Source: Prochlorococcus sp. AG-402-K16 (GTDB lineage Bacteria > Cyanobacteriota > Cyanobacteriia > PCC-6307 > Cyanobiaceae). Taken from it: a stretch of DNA of 64,000 bases. The stretch's first letter is position 1. Every line of letters starts with the position of its first letter. Below are positions 24,342 to 32,636 of the stretch, in pieces. The notes under the pieces were generated by a model. That model saw nothing but the letters and a program-made list of their open reading frames with translations. It was not told the DNA's origin and did not search any database. The stretch covers positions 186,001 through 250,000 of the forward strand of contig QCIH01000001.1 in the NCBI GenBank assembly GCA_003216795.1. The letters are read 5' to 3'. The position numbers were made by a program, and so were the translations under genes.

Positions 24342-25157
24342 ATGAATCAAGCTGTTATTTCATGTTTACATGCAAATCTACCTGCAGTAGAAGCCGTATT
24401 AAAAGATATTGAATTACAAGGGATTACGAATATTACCTGCCTTGGAGATTTAGTAGGTTATGGTCCTCAACCTAATGAGGTTATTGAGTTAATCAAAGAG
24501 AAAAAAATTGCCACTTGTCAGGGTTGTTGGGACGAAGATGTAGTTGATGGATTAGATGCCTGCGATTGTAGTTACCCTTCTCAGATCGCTGAAAGGAGAG
24601 GTCATTTCGCTCATCAATGGACTACGGGAAAATTAACAAAAGAAAATAAGGATTTTTTAGCTAATTTACCCTATTCAATTCGTAAAGATAAATGTCTTTT
24701 TGTTCATGGTAGTCCTAATAGTCAACATGAATATCTGCTGCCCGATATGGATGCATTCGCAGCTCTTGAGAGAGTTGAAAATGCCAAAGCTGAGATTCTA
24801 TTTTGTGGACATACTCATCAACCTTATATACGTGAACTAGCAAATGGTTCAATTGCCGTAAAGGTCAAAAACAGTGGTTCGAAAGATATTCAAAAGAAAG
24901 AAATGAATTTGCCGATGCGAAGAATAGTAAATGCAGGTTCAGTGGGAGAGCCACGGCATGGAGGAACTAAAGCTACTTATGTGGTTTATAACGACATCAC
25001 TAATGACGTAAAAATTAGAGAAGTTGAATATGATATCGAACTTACCTGCAAAGCAATAATAAATGCTGGTCTTCCTCCGATTTTTGCATGGCGTTTAAAA
25101 AACGGATTTGAATTTGCCGAACGAGCTGAAGATGCTTCTCATGTTTGTGAAAGATGA
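24342..25157 (+). CDS. metallophosphoesterase (YfcE/serine-threonine phosphatase type)
   Basis: 271 residues. Calcineurin-like motifs: S-x-H at the start (ISCLHANLPAVEAVL, Cys where Asp is usual), LGDLVGYGPQPNEV, HGSPNSQHEYL, FCGHTHQPY and NAGSVGEPRHGG. Probably a two-metal phosphodiesterase. It overlaps the next gene by 4 bases and follows the CobW-like gene, so a single operon. Substrate unknown. Confidence 0.85.
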   Translation: MNQAVISCLHANLPAVEAVLKDIELQGITNITCLGDLVGYGPQPNEVIELIKEKKIATCQGCWDEDVVDGLDACDCSYPSQIAERRGHFAHQWTTGKLTKENKDFLANLPYSIRKDKCLFVHGSPNSQHEYLLPDMDAFAALERVENAKAEILFCGHTHQPYIRELANGSIAVKVKNSGSKDIQKKEMNLPMRRIVNAGSVGEPRHGGTKATYVVYNDITNDVKIREVEYDIELTCKAIINAGLPPIFAWRLKNGFEFAERAEDASHVCER

Positions 25158-25876
25158 TAGAACGCTGGGCACTTATAAGTGGGTTAAAAGGGGATCTAGA
25201 TACTTATGAACTTATTCAAAAAGATTTAAAAAAAACTCCTGGGAACATAACCCTCTTTGTTTTGGGGGATATGATAGGCCCTGAAAAAAACTGTAATAAA
25301 CTTCTACACAGATTAATTAATCCAAAAAGTAATGATTTACAACCATGGTGCATATATGGTTGGTGGGAAGAACAAATCCTCTTAGAAAGTGGTTACCGTG
25401 GCAATCAAAGAGCTGAAGCTTTGAGAATAAATAAAGGTGAAGAAGTGGTCAAATCTCTAATAAATGCTGTTGATAAATCATTTCTTGATTGGATAGCAGC
25501 ACTTCAATTTGGATTTGTTGAACTTGATTGTGGTTTAATTCACGGGAGCTCAAAAGATGTTGGCGACGATTTAACATTAGATACCCCGCCATTAACACTC
25601 CTGGATAGACTTACACGTCTTCAAGTAAACAGATTATTTACTGCGAGAAGTACACAACAATTTCATTTGGAATTAACAGAGGGGATTCTTAATTCGGAAG
25701 TACACGATTTAACCGGAAATCATAAGAAGGAGCAGAAGGTTCCTCAAAAAGCTGTCATTGGTGTTGGAGCAGGCAAAAATTATACTCTCTATGATGTAGG
25801 GACTGATAATACTCAATTCGTAAGGGCTGGATATCAATCAGAAAAGAAAAAAAATGGATTTGGATTACATTTTTAA
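25154..25876 (+). CDS. degenerate metallophosphoesterase-like protein
   Basis: 240 residues aligned in outline with the preceding gene (WALISGLKGDLDTYELIQKDL, LFVLGDMIGPEKNCNKLL, GLIHGSSKDVGDD) but lacking the GHTHxP motif and several metal ligands. Likely a paralogue that lost catalysis, perhaps a partner subunit. ATGA overlap with the upstream gene. Confidence 0.65.
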   Translation: MIERWALISGLKGDLDTYELIQKDLKKTPGNITLFVLGDMIGPEKNCNKLLHRLINPKSNDLQPWCIYGWWEEQILLESGYRGNQRAEALRINKGEEVVKSLINAVDKSFLDWIAALQFGFVELDCGLIHGSSKDVGDDLTLDTPPLTLLDRLTRLQVNRLFTARSTQQFHLELTEGILNSEVHDLTGNHKKEQKVPQKAVIGVGAGKNYTLYDVGTDNTQFVRAGYQSEKKKNGFGLHF

Positions 25877-25877
25877 A

Positions 25878-25911
25878 CACTAGGTCGCAAGCGGGCGATC
25901 CTCGGGCGATC
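25878..25911 (+). repeat. T2 right end: half-site plus arm repeat pair
   Basis: CACTAGGTCGCA (exact tRNA-Pro match) at 25878-25889, then GGGCGATC at 25893-25900 and 25904-25911. The half-site lies 164 bases before the core at 26042. Nothing else is seen up to 26041. Confidence 0.75.
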
Positions 25912-26041
25912 AAATGCTTAACTTTGCAACACTTTGCTGCATATAAGACAATTCTTGAGACTCATTTTGATAACAAATATTTGAAACTAAAGTCATAGCC
26001 TCACTTCGTTCTCATGGGTACTGTCGCAATTTGCTGATCGA

Positions 26042-26087
26042 GTGCTTTGGGAGCACTAGGTCGCAGGTTCGAATCCTGTCGCCCCGA
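26042..26087 (+). pseudogene. 3' half of tRNA-Pro (T2/T3 junction)
   Basis: GTGCTTTGGGAGCAC...CGCCCCGA, identical to the intact gene's 3' part. Confidence 0.95.
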
Positions 26088-26117
26088 TTGGGATTACAAA
26101 GATTGCTAATATTGCTC

Positions 26118-26136
26118 GTGGGAAAAATGTGGGAAA
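26118..26136 (+). repeat. T3 left arm repeat pair
   Basis: GTGGGAAA at 26118-26125 and 26129-26136, 31 bases after the tRNA fragment. 26137-26408 shows no convincing gene. Confidence 0.75.
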
Positions 26137-26408
26137 GAATATGGACAATAACGGACTAAAACTATTTAATTCTTAGGTTTTCCCACATCTTTCGGCTTGT
26201 GTGAGTTTTTCTTGTTGCAATAGCTCTAGTTCGTGTAATCATTAGTGGTATCAGGCGAATGCAGTAGAACAAAAACACACCTTGTTTCTAGTCTGGCTTT
26301 CCTTGTTAGCTCTATAACGTACGAGCTAGGTGTATTTAACTTCCTTTTAATTGATTGCCTAACAACAGACCCACATTTAATAAAGGTAAAAAAGTCACTC
26401 GTTCTAAT

Positions 26409-26597
26409 ATGACTAGACACGACTCTTACGGTTGTGCCTTAGATTTATTAGCCTTCGAAGAAGGTGGTATGACTATGAAAGCCGAAAAAGATTGGGAAGA
26501 TACTGTTGCTATTGCCTATCGGGAACTAAAGGGAAATAAATCACTAAGGAATGACCTTAAGAAACAATACGGACACGAAAAGTCCTTTAACTCTTAA
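26409..26597 (+). CDS. small hypothetical protein at the left of T3
   Basis: I start at the internal ATG 26409 (MTRHDSYGCALDLLAFEEGGMTMKAEKDWEDTVAIAYRELKGNKSLRNDLKKQ), since the upstream MPNNRPTFNKGKK is less likely. About 62 residues, charged, no domain. It overlaps the start of the HTH ORF. Confidence 0.45.
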   Translation: MTRHDSYGCALDLLAFEEGGMTMKAEKDWEDTVAIAYRELKGNKSLRNDLKKQYGHEKSFNS

Positions 26598-26835
26598 AAA
26601 CAGAGTATTTACGGAGAAAGCACAAGAACTATTAGGCGTTGGTAGAACTTTCCTTATGGAAAAGAAAGCTAATGGCGAATTTATAGTAGGTATTCATTGG
26701 GTTTATTCTTCAGGACGACCAAAAAGTCGCATTTTGTGGGATATTCCAGCAATACAGAAGTGGCAAGAAGAAAAGTCTATAGAGCACTTAGAAGCAGCTA
26801 CTAAAACTGCTGAAAATATAGAAGTTTTTGCGTAG
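26551..26835 (+). CDS. small HTH protein, excisionase-like
   Basis: 94 residues; the core LTLKNRVFTEKAQELLGVGRTFLMEKKANGEFIVGIHWVYSSGRPKSRILWDIPAIQKWQEEK matches the fold outline of the T0 gene at 5682 (HTH, then VGIHW/AGVHY, then an aromatic strand). Probable recombination-direction factor or early regulator. The real start may be later than 26551 given the overlap. Confidence 0.65.
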   Translation: MTLRNNTDTKSPLTLKNRVFTEKAQELLGVGRTFLMEKKANGEFIVGIHWVYSSGRPKSRILWDIPAIQKWQEEKSIEHLEAATKTAENIEVFA

Positions 26836-26846
26836 GGGGTAGAAAA

Positions 26847-27215
26847 ATGACAAATAAAAAAACCACCTCTGGCAAAGGTGGCTCTAATAACGAAAGTAGT
26901 CCTAATATAGCCCCTACTTGGGACTTTAAAAGAGTACAGGAAGAAAGTCAGGCACTTTTTGACACATATAAAAATATGCTCGAAAAGCCAGAAGCAAAGG
27001 AGCTTTTACTGCGTGAGTTATGCGAACAAAGGGCAGTAATGTACCAACTTATAGAAGCGTTTTCTATTAATAGAGAAGTTAGTTCTGGAGCAGCTAATAA
27101 CGCATCTAAAGCGGTTAAGTTGTACGAAGAATTGCTAAATCTAACAAGATCACAAGGCAAGAATTTTTCCAAAAGAATAGAAAAATTAGAAGATTACGAA
27201 AGCAGGGGGCTTTGA
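26847..27215 (+). CDS. small helical protein (MTNKK), 122 aa
   Basis: MTNKKTTSGKGGSNNESS... then a helical region (FDTYKNMLEKPEAKELLLRELCEQRAVMYQLIEAFSINREV...KAVKLYEELLNLTRSQ). Positional equivalent of the 59-residue T0 gene. A weak resemblance to phage small terminase or packaging adaptors in size and helicity cannot be confirmed by eye. Confidence 0.6.
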   Translation: MTNKKTTSGKGGSNNESSPNIAPTWDFKRVQEESQALFDTYKNMLEKPEAKELLLRELCEQRAVMYQLIEAFSINREVSSGAANNASKAVKLYEELLNLTRSQGKNFSKRIEKLEDYESRGL

Positions 27216-27219
27216 TGAT

Positions 27220-27807
27220 ATGCAAAGCTCAAAAAGAAATAACCCCTGTCCTGTCTGCGGTAGGACAAAAGACAGCGATTGCCGTTGGGATAATGACGTA
27301 ATTTTTTGCCATTGCGGAAGTAGTTTTGCACCGCCTAGCCATTTAAAAATTGGCGATATTATCCGTCTTGACGGTAAAGATTGGGCATTAGTAAAAACTA
27401 ACTCTGGGCATACTGGTCTATGTCATGTATTTAAACCGCATAGACATATAGAGAAAACTTACACACCTACACCAAGACAAAAGCAACAAGGCCAAGATAG
27501 AGAACAATATTTATTTAAAGAATCAGTTAAAGCGGTCGAAGAATATATAAAGCTAGCTAACGCTGCATTAGAGGTAATTAACTACGAATATTGCAATTTA
27601 AAGCAAATTAAGGAATCAAAAGCATTAATTAATAGAGCTTTTGACGAAGGTAAGGAACTAAGAGAAGTGCTAGTAGGTGTTAGACGGTTTAACAAAAATA
27701 TTGAGGAATTTATTGAATTATTTGACGAAAAATATCGCCCTATTAAATACCAAAAAAAAGCATCTGACGAATTTTGTTGGAATCACTTAGGAGAAATAGA
27801 CGAATGA
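27220..27807 (+). CDS. zinc-ribbon protein, primase-type finger
   Basis: 195 residues. N-terminal CPVCGR...DCRW...FCHCGSSF is a zinc ribbon like those at the start of phage/plasmid primases. A small beta segment (IIRLDGKDWALVKTNSGHTGLCHVF) and a long helical C-terminus follow. It overlaps the RecA-like gene start as ATGA. Plausible DNA-recognition subunit of the T3 replication module; no primase catalytic motif is visible. Confidence 0.65.
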   Translation: MQSSKRNNPCPVCGRTKDSDCRWDNDVIFCHCGSSFAPPSHLKIGDIIRLDGKDWALVKTNSGHTGLCHVFKPHRHIEKTYTPTPRQKQQGQDREQYLFKESVKAVEEYIKLANAALEVINYEYCNLKQIKESKALINRAFDEGKELREVLVGVRRFNKNIEEFIELFDEKYRPIKYQKKASDEFCWNHLGEIDE

Positions 27808-29099
27808 GCTACTTAGATCGTGCCCATCTTCCCCCAGAAGAAAAACTAGCAGCTTTAAAAAGTGCTTATGCAGAACACTTAGACCCTGTAAAACCTGACC
27901 CAATGGCAGAAAAGCTATTGCAGTTAGACGAAGAAGTCGACAAGTTTTTCTTGCCTGACTCAATAATTAAGCCTACTGACCGATACATATATATAAGAGA
28001 CTTTTCTAAAGCTATCGGTATTAAGTTAACCGAAAAGGAAATCCACCAAAAATTATGGCAGGGTCGTAAACGGTTCGAAGGTGTTGCAGAAGGTTTTGAC
28101 CCGCACGTTCCTATAGAAGTACCAAAGGTCGATTGGGCTTGGGACGGTTTATGGCGTAGCAGTACTCAAAACTTATTAGTGTCATTGCCTAAATGTGGCA
28201 AAACTACATTGGCAATAGATGCAATCGCACATTGGCATAGAGGTAATTCAGAATTTTTAGGTCATAGATTTATTGGAAAATGTCCACCGTTAATAATTGT
28301 TGGAACTGATATGGCTCTCTCTGATTGGTCGCCTTTACTATGTCGTTTTGGTCTGGCTAAAAAGATAGATGACGACCACATAGACCTATTAGACCCAATA
28401 GTTAAATTATTTACTGCGGATACACCTATTCATTTAGATAGGGACGGACTAGAAAACTTAGTTAATTTAGCTGCGGAAAATGTAGGGGCTTTATGGTTAT
28501 TCGATAGTTATTCGAAGTTAACAGCACCGTTAGGATTACAGGAATCTAGTGCGGAAATAAGTTACCCAATGCAAGACTTAAACGAATATTTAAGTCCATA
28601 TAAAGCAACGCAAGTGATTATCCACCATAGCGGAAAGCAAAAGGGTGCTAGTCCTGTAATGGCTTCCAGAGGTAGCACTTCTTTAACTGCTGCGGTTAGT
28701 CAGATTATTAGCCTTAAATGGTTTAACAGAGAAGAAGATCGAAACGACAAAAGGATATTAATAGAAACAGAAGGACGGTCGACAGATGTTTCTTTATTAA
28801 TAAGCCAAGAATCGCAGGGCTTTATTTTGGAAGGAACTGTAGAAGAAGAAATAGAAAAGCAAAAATATAACGAAAAATTAGAAAATTTAACTGATAATCA
28901 ATACGAAGTATTAGAGCTTATAACGACCAGTAGTAAAGAAGGCATAGAAATAACTACTAAAGACTTAAAAGAACAACTAGGTCTAAGTAGTAAAACAGCC
29001 TTAAGAACGTGCAGGGCTTTAGTTAAAAAGTCCTTTATTCTGGAACGTGTAGGTAGTAACGATAAGGGAAAAATATCATTTTTTAAGTTAAAACCTTAA
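27804..29099 (+). CDS. RecA-like (RepA/AAA_25) ATPase with C-terminal winged helix
   Basis: Start at ATG 27804 (MSYLDRAHLPPEEK), overlapping the upstream stop; 431 residues. Walker A variant LVSLPKCGKTTLA at about 125-137, a strand LIIVGTDM, Walker B ALWLFDSY, and IIHHSGK as in RepA-type helicase-loader ATPases. The last 70 residues (LTDNQYEVLELITTSS...LGLSSKTALRTCRALVKKSFI) form a winged helix. Likely replication initiator or helicase of T3, functionally replacing the VapE-like protein of T0. Confidence 0.82.
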   Translation: MSYLDRAHLPPEEKLAALKSAYAEHLDPVKPDPMAEKLLQLDEEVDKFFLPDSIIKPTDRYIYIRDFSKAIGIKLTEKEIHQKLWQGRKRFEGVAEGFDPHVPIEVPKVDWAWDGLWRSSTQNLLVSLPKCGKTTLAIDAIAHWHRGNSEFLGHRFIGKCPPLIIVGTDMALSDWSPLLCRFGLAKKIDDDHIDLLDPIVKLFTADTPIHLDRDGLENLVNLAAENVGALWLFDSYSKLTAPLGLQESSAEISYPMQDLNEYLSPYKATQVIIHHSGKQKGASPVMASRGSTSLTAAVSQIISLKWFNREEDRNDKRILIETEGRSTDVSLLISQESQGFILEGTVEEEIEKQKYNEKLENLTDNQYEVLELITTSSKEGIEITTKDLKEQLGLSSKTALRTCRALVKKSFILERVGSNDKGKISFFKLKP

Positions 29100-29457
29100 G
29101 TGGGTGTCCCTAGTGGGTCGGGGGTTTTGTGTCCCTAGTGTCTTTAGCTTAACGATATTACTAAGGACGCTATACCCACAAAGGGCGTGGGACACTAAGG
29201 GCATACCTTAACTAATGGCACTAAAGACGCTAAAGACATCTAAGTAATAACTAGCATCTTTAATTATGTTAAGAAACTGTAATAATTAAATAGGTGCAAA
29301 TAAGCTGCAATTAGTGCAATTTAGACGCTTTTAGTGGACATTTAATGTTAATAAGAATTAAATACAGACATCTACGAACAAGTCGCTAATTACACCTAAT
29401 AAATATCAACAATTAGCAAGAAATTAGGCTCAAAATTATATAAGTTACATAAATATT
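29100..29457 (+). other. non-coding repeat-rich region before the capsid gene
   Basis: Contains GTGTCCCTAGTG-type repeats (29104-29140), a partly inverted GGGACACTAAGGGC at 29188, tandem CTAAAGACG/CTAAAGACA near 29222-29240 and TTAGACGC/TTAGTG tracts. No ORF. Its place between the replication and capsid genes suits an origin or packaging site; this is inference. Confidence 0.4.
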
Positions 29458-29592
29458 ATGCGTAGACCGCATAAGACAGATAAAGACTTATCTAACAGAC
29501 CTAAACCCTCTGAAGATGCGTTGCAATCTGCACAATATAGACGCTACTTGCGTGACCAATTAGAAAAACAACTCGGACATTATCGAGACTAA
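29458..29592 (+). CDS. small ORF coupled to the capsid gene, 44 aa
   Basis: MRRPHKTDKDLSNRPKPSEDALQSAQYRRYLRDQLEKQLGHYRD, basic and helical, ending 2 bases before the capsid-fusion ATG. Missed by the track because of size. Could be a small head or scaffold component; no homology recognised. Confidence 0.5.
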   Translation: MRRPHKTDKDLSNRPKPSEDALQSAQYRRYLRDQLEKQLGHYRD

Positions 29593-29594
29593 TT

Positions 29595-31226
29595 ATGGAA
29601 ACAATTAACGAAGTAACTCTGCAAAGACGCTATCTATCTCTAATTGATGAGACAGAAGAAGATCAGGCAGACACTTTAAAGTTTTCTTTTTCTAGTGAAA
29701 AGCCTGTAAGTCGCTATGCCTTTGACGAAGTTTTAGACCATAGCGAAGCAAGCGTAGACATGACCCGACTTAATGCGGGTGCTCCTTTATTGTTTAACCA
29801 CAATCCAGACAAGCCTATAGGTGTAGTCCAAAGAGCTTGGTTAGATGATCGCAAAGGATATGCACGAATTAAGTGGGGCACTTCCCAATTAGCGGAAGAA
29901 GTACGCAAGGACGTAGAAAACGGAATCCTTAAATCAATTTCGGTCGGTTATCGAATTAACGAAACAGACACCGAAGAAAAGTACGGAATCGTAAGGGCTA
30001 CAAGTTGGACACCTTATGAGCTCTCGGTTGTAACTATCCCCGCAGATCATTCGATCGGAATAGGGCGGTCGTTAGTAGAGCAAAAACCAGAAAAACAACC
30101 AAAAAAGGAATTTTTAACTCAAAAAACAATGTCACAAGCAATTTCGACTATTAATGACGGTTGGACAGAGTACGAAAGAGAATCTAGTCAATTTTCTATA
30201 GTTCGTGCTTTACAGGCAAGTGTTAGCGGTAATTGGTCTAATGCAGGACGTGAGAGAGAAGTTCAGCAAGAACTAGCTCGTCTTAATGGCAGAGAATCAC
30301 AAGGAATCTTTGTACCAGAAAACGGTTGGGCAAAGAGAGACTATACAAAAGGGTCATCTACTCAAGGCCAAAAGTTAATTGGTACAGATCATTTAGCAGA
30401 CCGTTTTGTAGATGTTCTTAGAGCAAGATTAGTAGTCGCAGAAATGGGAGCTACTATGTTGCCTGGACTTGTTAGTGATGTCTCAATTCCTAGAAGAACT
30501 GCGGGCGGAACTGCGTACTTTGTAGCGGAAGCGGGTAACGTAACCGAGTCGACAGGTACATTCGACAATATTTCTATGTCGCCAAAAGTAATGGGGGCAT
30601 TTAGTCAGTTTTCTTATTTAATGCAGCTACAAGCTACACCAGAAATAGAAGAACTTATTAGACAAGACTTTATTGCTTTACTTGCACAAAAATTAGACCA
30701 AGTTGCTATTAATGGCGGTGGTTCTAACGAGCCTAACGGAATACTACAAACTAGCGGAATTGGCAGCGTAGTTATCGGTACAAATGGCGGGGCGATCACA
30801 TTAGATAAGATGCTCGACCTTAAGCAAACAGTTGCAGTAGATAACGCAGACCTTCCAACTGCGGGCTTCCTAACTAATACAAAAGTAGAGAACGCTTTAA
30901 GCAAATTAAAAGACGGAAATAGCCAATACTTATTAAGTCCTTACGGTGGCGAAATAGGTCAGCAACAACTAGCTAATAGAACATTTATGGTTAGCAACAA
31001 CGTGCCAAGCAACCTTACAAAAGGAAGCTCTAGCGGTGTATGTTCAGCAGCTATTTACGGTAACTTCTCTGACTTATTAATAGGTATGTTTGGAAGTCTT
31101 GAACTACTTGTAGATCCTTACACACAATTCCAATCTGGCGGTGTAGGCATTAGAGCTTTACAAGGTGTCGATATTGCAGTTCGTCACGCTGAATCCTTCG
31201 GAGCAATCCTAGACATAACTACATAA
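29595..31226 (+). CDS. prohead protease (S78) fused to HK97-type major capsid protein
   Basis: 543 residues. N-terminal 160: HK97 prohead protease outline with LLFNHNP (catalytic His about 69), GILKSISVGYRI (catalytic Ser in the SVGY motif, about 116) and SWTPYELSVVTIPAD. Then a short helical scaffold-like linker (EREVQQELARLNGRE) and an HK97-fold coat: VSIPRRTAGGTAYFVAEAGNVTESTGTFDNISMSPK, SYLMQLQATPEIEELIRQDF, GSNEPNGILQT, LTNTKVENALSKLKD, FMVSNNVP and YGNFSDLLIGMFGSLELLVDPYT. The protease would release the coat by self-cleavage. No portal, terminase, head-tail or tail gene is in T3, so packaging must use a helper or another route. Confidence 0.93.
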   Translation: METINEVTLQRRYLSLIDETEEDQADTLKFSFSSEKPVSRYAFDEVLDHSEASVDMTRLNAGAPLLFNHNPDKPIGVVQRAWLDDRKGYARIKWGTSQLAEEVRKDVENGILKSISVGYRINETDTEEKYGIVRATSWTPYELSVVTIPADHSIGIGRSLVEQKPEKQPKKEFLTQKTMSQAISTINDGWTEYERESSQFSIVRALQASVSGNWSNAGREREVQQELARLNGRESQGIFVPENGWAKRDYTKGSSTQGQKLIGTDHLADRFVDVLRARLVVAEMGATMLPGLVSDVSIPRRTAGGTAYFVAEAGNVTESTGTFDNISMSPKVMGAFSQFSYLMQLQATPEIEELIRQDFIALLAQKLDQVAINGGGSNEPNGILQTSGIGSVVIGTNGGAITLDKMLDLKQTVAVDNADLPTAGFLTNTKVENALSKLKDGNSQYLLSPYGGEIGQQQLANRTFMVSNNVPSNLTKGSSSGVCSAAIYGNFSDLLIGMFGSLELLVDPYTQFQSGGVGIRALQGVDIAVRHAESFGAILDITT

Positions 31227-31569
31227 GTAGTTAACCAGAGGGGTTAACGTATTGGGTGTTTTGTTTCTTCGCACCCTTCTTCCATAGTTCGATCGGGCAG
31301 TAGAACGAATATGTTAATCCCTCTATAAATCCCATTCTCAATAAGAATCTATAGGCCATATTTTGACACCCTATATATGGAAAATAGGTTCTTTTTCTCT
31401 GTCTGTGTGTGGGTAATTTCGAGCCCCAAAATTTTTCTAGGCACAGCGTCCATATCTAGTGGACACTTTCAATTCTCAATAAGGCAAAATAAGCAAAAAT
31501 AAGGGCATATTATACCGCATAAATCCAGTTAGCAACTACTTTCTTATGTATCTCTAAATTGGTGTAAAA
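31227..31569 (+). other. non-coding region with the conserved cis-element shared with T0
   Basis: 31407-31440 TGTGTGGGTAATTTCGAGCCCCAAAATTTTTCTAGG closely matches T0 8269-8310, and the following GGACACTTTCAATTCTC matches 8333-8355. Then AATAAGGCAAAATAAGCAAAAATAAGGGC gives three near-repeats, echoing the AT repeats at 8040-8100. A homologous HTH gene follows. Candidate packaging (cos-like), origin or operator site. Confidence 0.5.
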
Positions 31570-31803
31570 ATGAAACCAGTTAATGTAAAACTTACAGTTA
31601 GTCAGGCAGCAAAAGAGTTAGGTTACAGTTCCAGATCGACACTTTATAACCTGATAAAAAAAGGCTATTTAAATAATTATTTATGGGTAGATGATAAGGG
31701 CAGAAAATACTTAGAAATGAACCCTGTAGGTCGTAGATCACTTAAGGCTTACTTGCCCGCAATTATTAAATGGCGATCGGATTGCGTACACCTAAAAAAA
31801 TAA
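31570..31803 (+). CDS. small HTH protein paired with the conserved cis-element
   Basis: 77 residues: LTVSQAAKELGYSSRSTLYNLIKKGYLNNYLWVDDKGRKYLEM, homologous to the T0 gene at 8389. A basic tail follows. It probably binds the neighbouring conserved element or acts as regulator/excisionase. The gene is convergent with the mini-ligase. Confidence 0.7.
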   Translation: MKPVNVKLTVSQAAKELGYSSRSTLYNLIKKGYLNNYLWVDDKGRKYLEMNPVGRRSLKAYLPAIIKWRSDCVHLKK

Positions 31804-31880
31804 CGTCCACTATATGAGAAGTTGACGCTAAAAAATTATCGTGCTTTCAGATGACCCACGAATATAGATAAAAAAAGAAC

Positions 31881-32636
31881 CTAGTACTTTATTGCCATAG
31901 CCCAATGTGGGTATGTTCCGTAAGATTTTTCTCTAATAAGTTGTAATTTTCTGCTATTTATTTTGACTACTATTCCGTCTGTTGGATAGTTTGCAAATAG
32001 CTTTTTATCTAGCCATTGCTTTCTATACATTTCTAGTTGAGTTGTAAAGTTAAGCGTTTTATATTCTGGAATCGTAAAGCCTAATTTTTTTAAATATTTA
32101 AGCGAATCGTGTTGGTTAAGTTTTCCGTTAATTATCTGGAAAGCACAAAAGCTAAGATGATCGCTTTTAGAATCAGCAGCCCTAAGATAACCGCCCGCCT
32201 GTCTTTGAGAATAACTAGGTCGTTCATATTCTGACGGATTAAAAAGTTCGCCCCTTATCTGGGTAACACCTGTAATTTTTATCTTAGTTGGTACGTCTGG
32301 AATAGCTGCAATTTTATTAGTTAAGTCTTGCCCTTTTCTACTAATAGCTTTTTCTAATAGGCCATCACGATATTGCAAAGCGATCGCACAACCGTCTATT
32401 TTTGGTTCGACTATTAATCTAGTATCGGGCAATAAACCTTCTATAAATTCTTCTATCTGATCTTTAGGTAGAGAAGGTAAAGGCAAAGATTTTTTATTCG
32501 TAAAGTAATCGCAATTAGGGTCTATTCGTAATAAGTTGCGTTCTAACTGGTCGAATTGTTTATCTGTAATCAGGGCATTTCCTGACCGATAATTTTCGTC
32601 ATACCATTTAATTCGTTCTTCTAAGTATGTCGTCAT
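31881..32636 (-). CDS. mini NAD-dependent DNA ligase coupled to the recombinase
   Basis: 251 residues, same two-domain layout as the T0 copy. Ia segment YRSGNALITDKQFDQLERNL; VEPKIDGCAIAL with Lys about 79; QIRGELF; PTDGIVVKINSRKL; closing HWAMAIKY. Domains after motif V are absent. Its ATG overlaps the recombinase stop (ATGA), so the two are translated together. That coupling is the best hint that the ligase acts in the element's integration, excision or circle repair. Confidence 0.87.
   Translation of the reverse strand: MTTYLEERIKWYDENYRSGNALITDKQFDQLERNLLRIDPNCDYFTNKKSLPLPSLPKDQIEEFIEGLLPDTRLIVEPKIDGCAIALQYRDGLLEKAISRKGQDLTNKIAAIPDVPTKIKITGVTQIRGELFNPSEYERPSYSQRQAGGYLRAADSKSDHLSFCAFQIINGKLNQHDSLKYLKKLGFTIPEYKTLNFTTQLEMYRKQWLDKKLFANYPTDGIVVKINSRKLQLIREKSYGTYPHWAMAIKY

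Larger units (their letters stand above)
22773..26056. mobile_element. element T2, about 3.3 kb, metal-homeostasis-like cargo, no recombinase
   Basis: Core at 22773 and 26042. GGGCGATC occurs twice with 11-bp period near each end (22849/22860 and 25893/25904). Cargo: IscA-like, CobW-like and two phosphoesterase-like genes. No recombinase or replication gene. Confidence 0.75.

Noticed and set aside
26226-26420. 64-aa minus-strand ORF near the T3 left end
   Set aside because: Overlaps the likely promoter and first plus-strand gene; no family resemblance.
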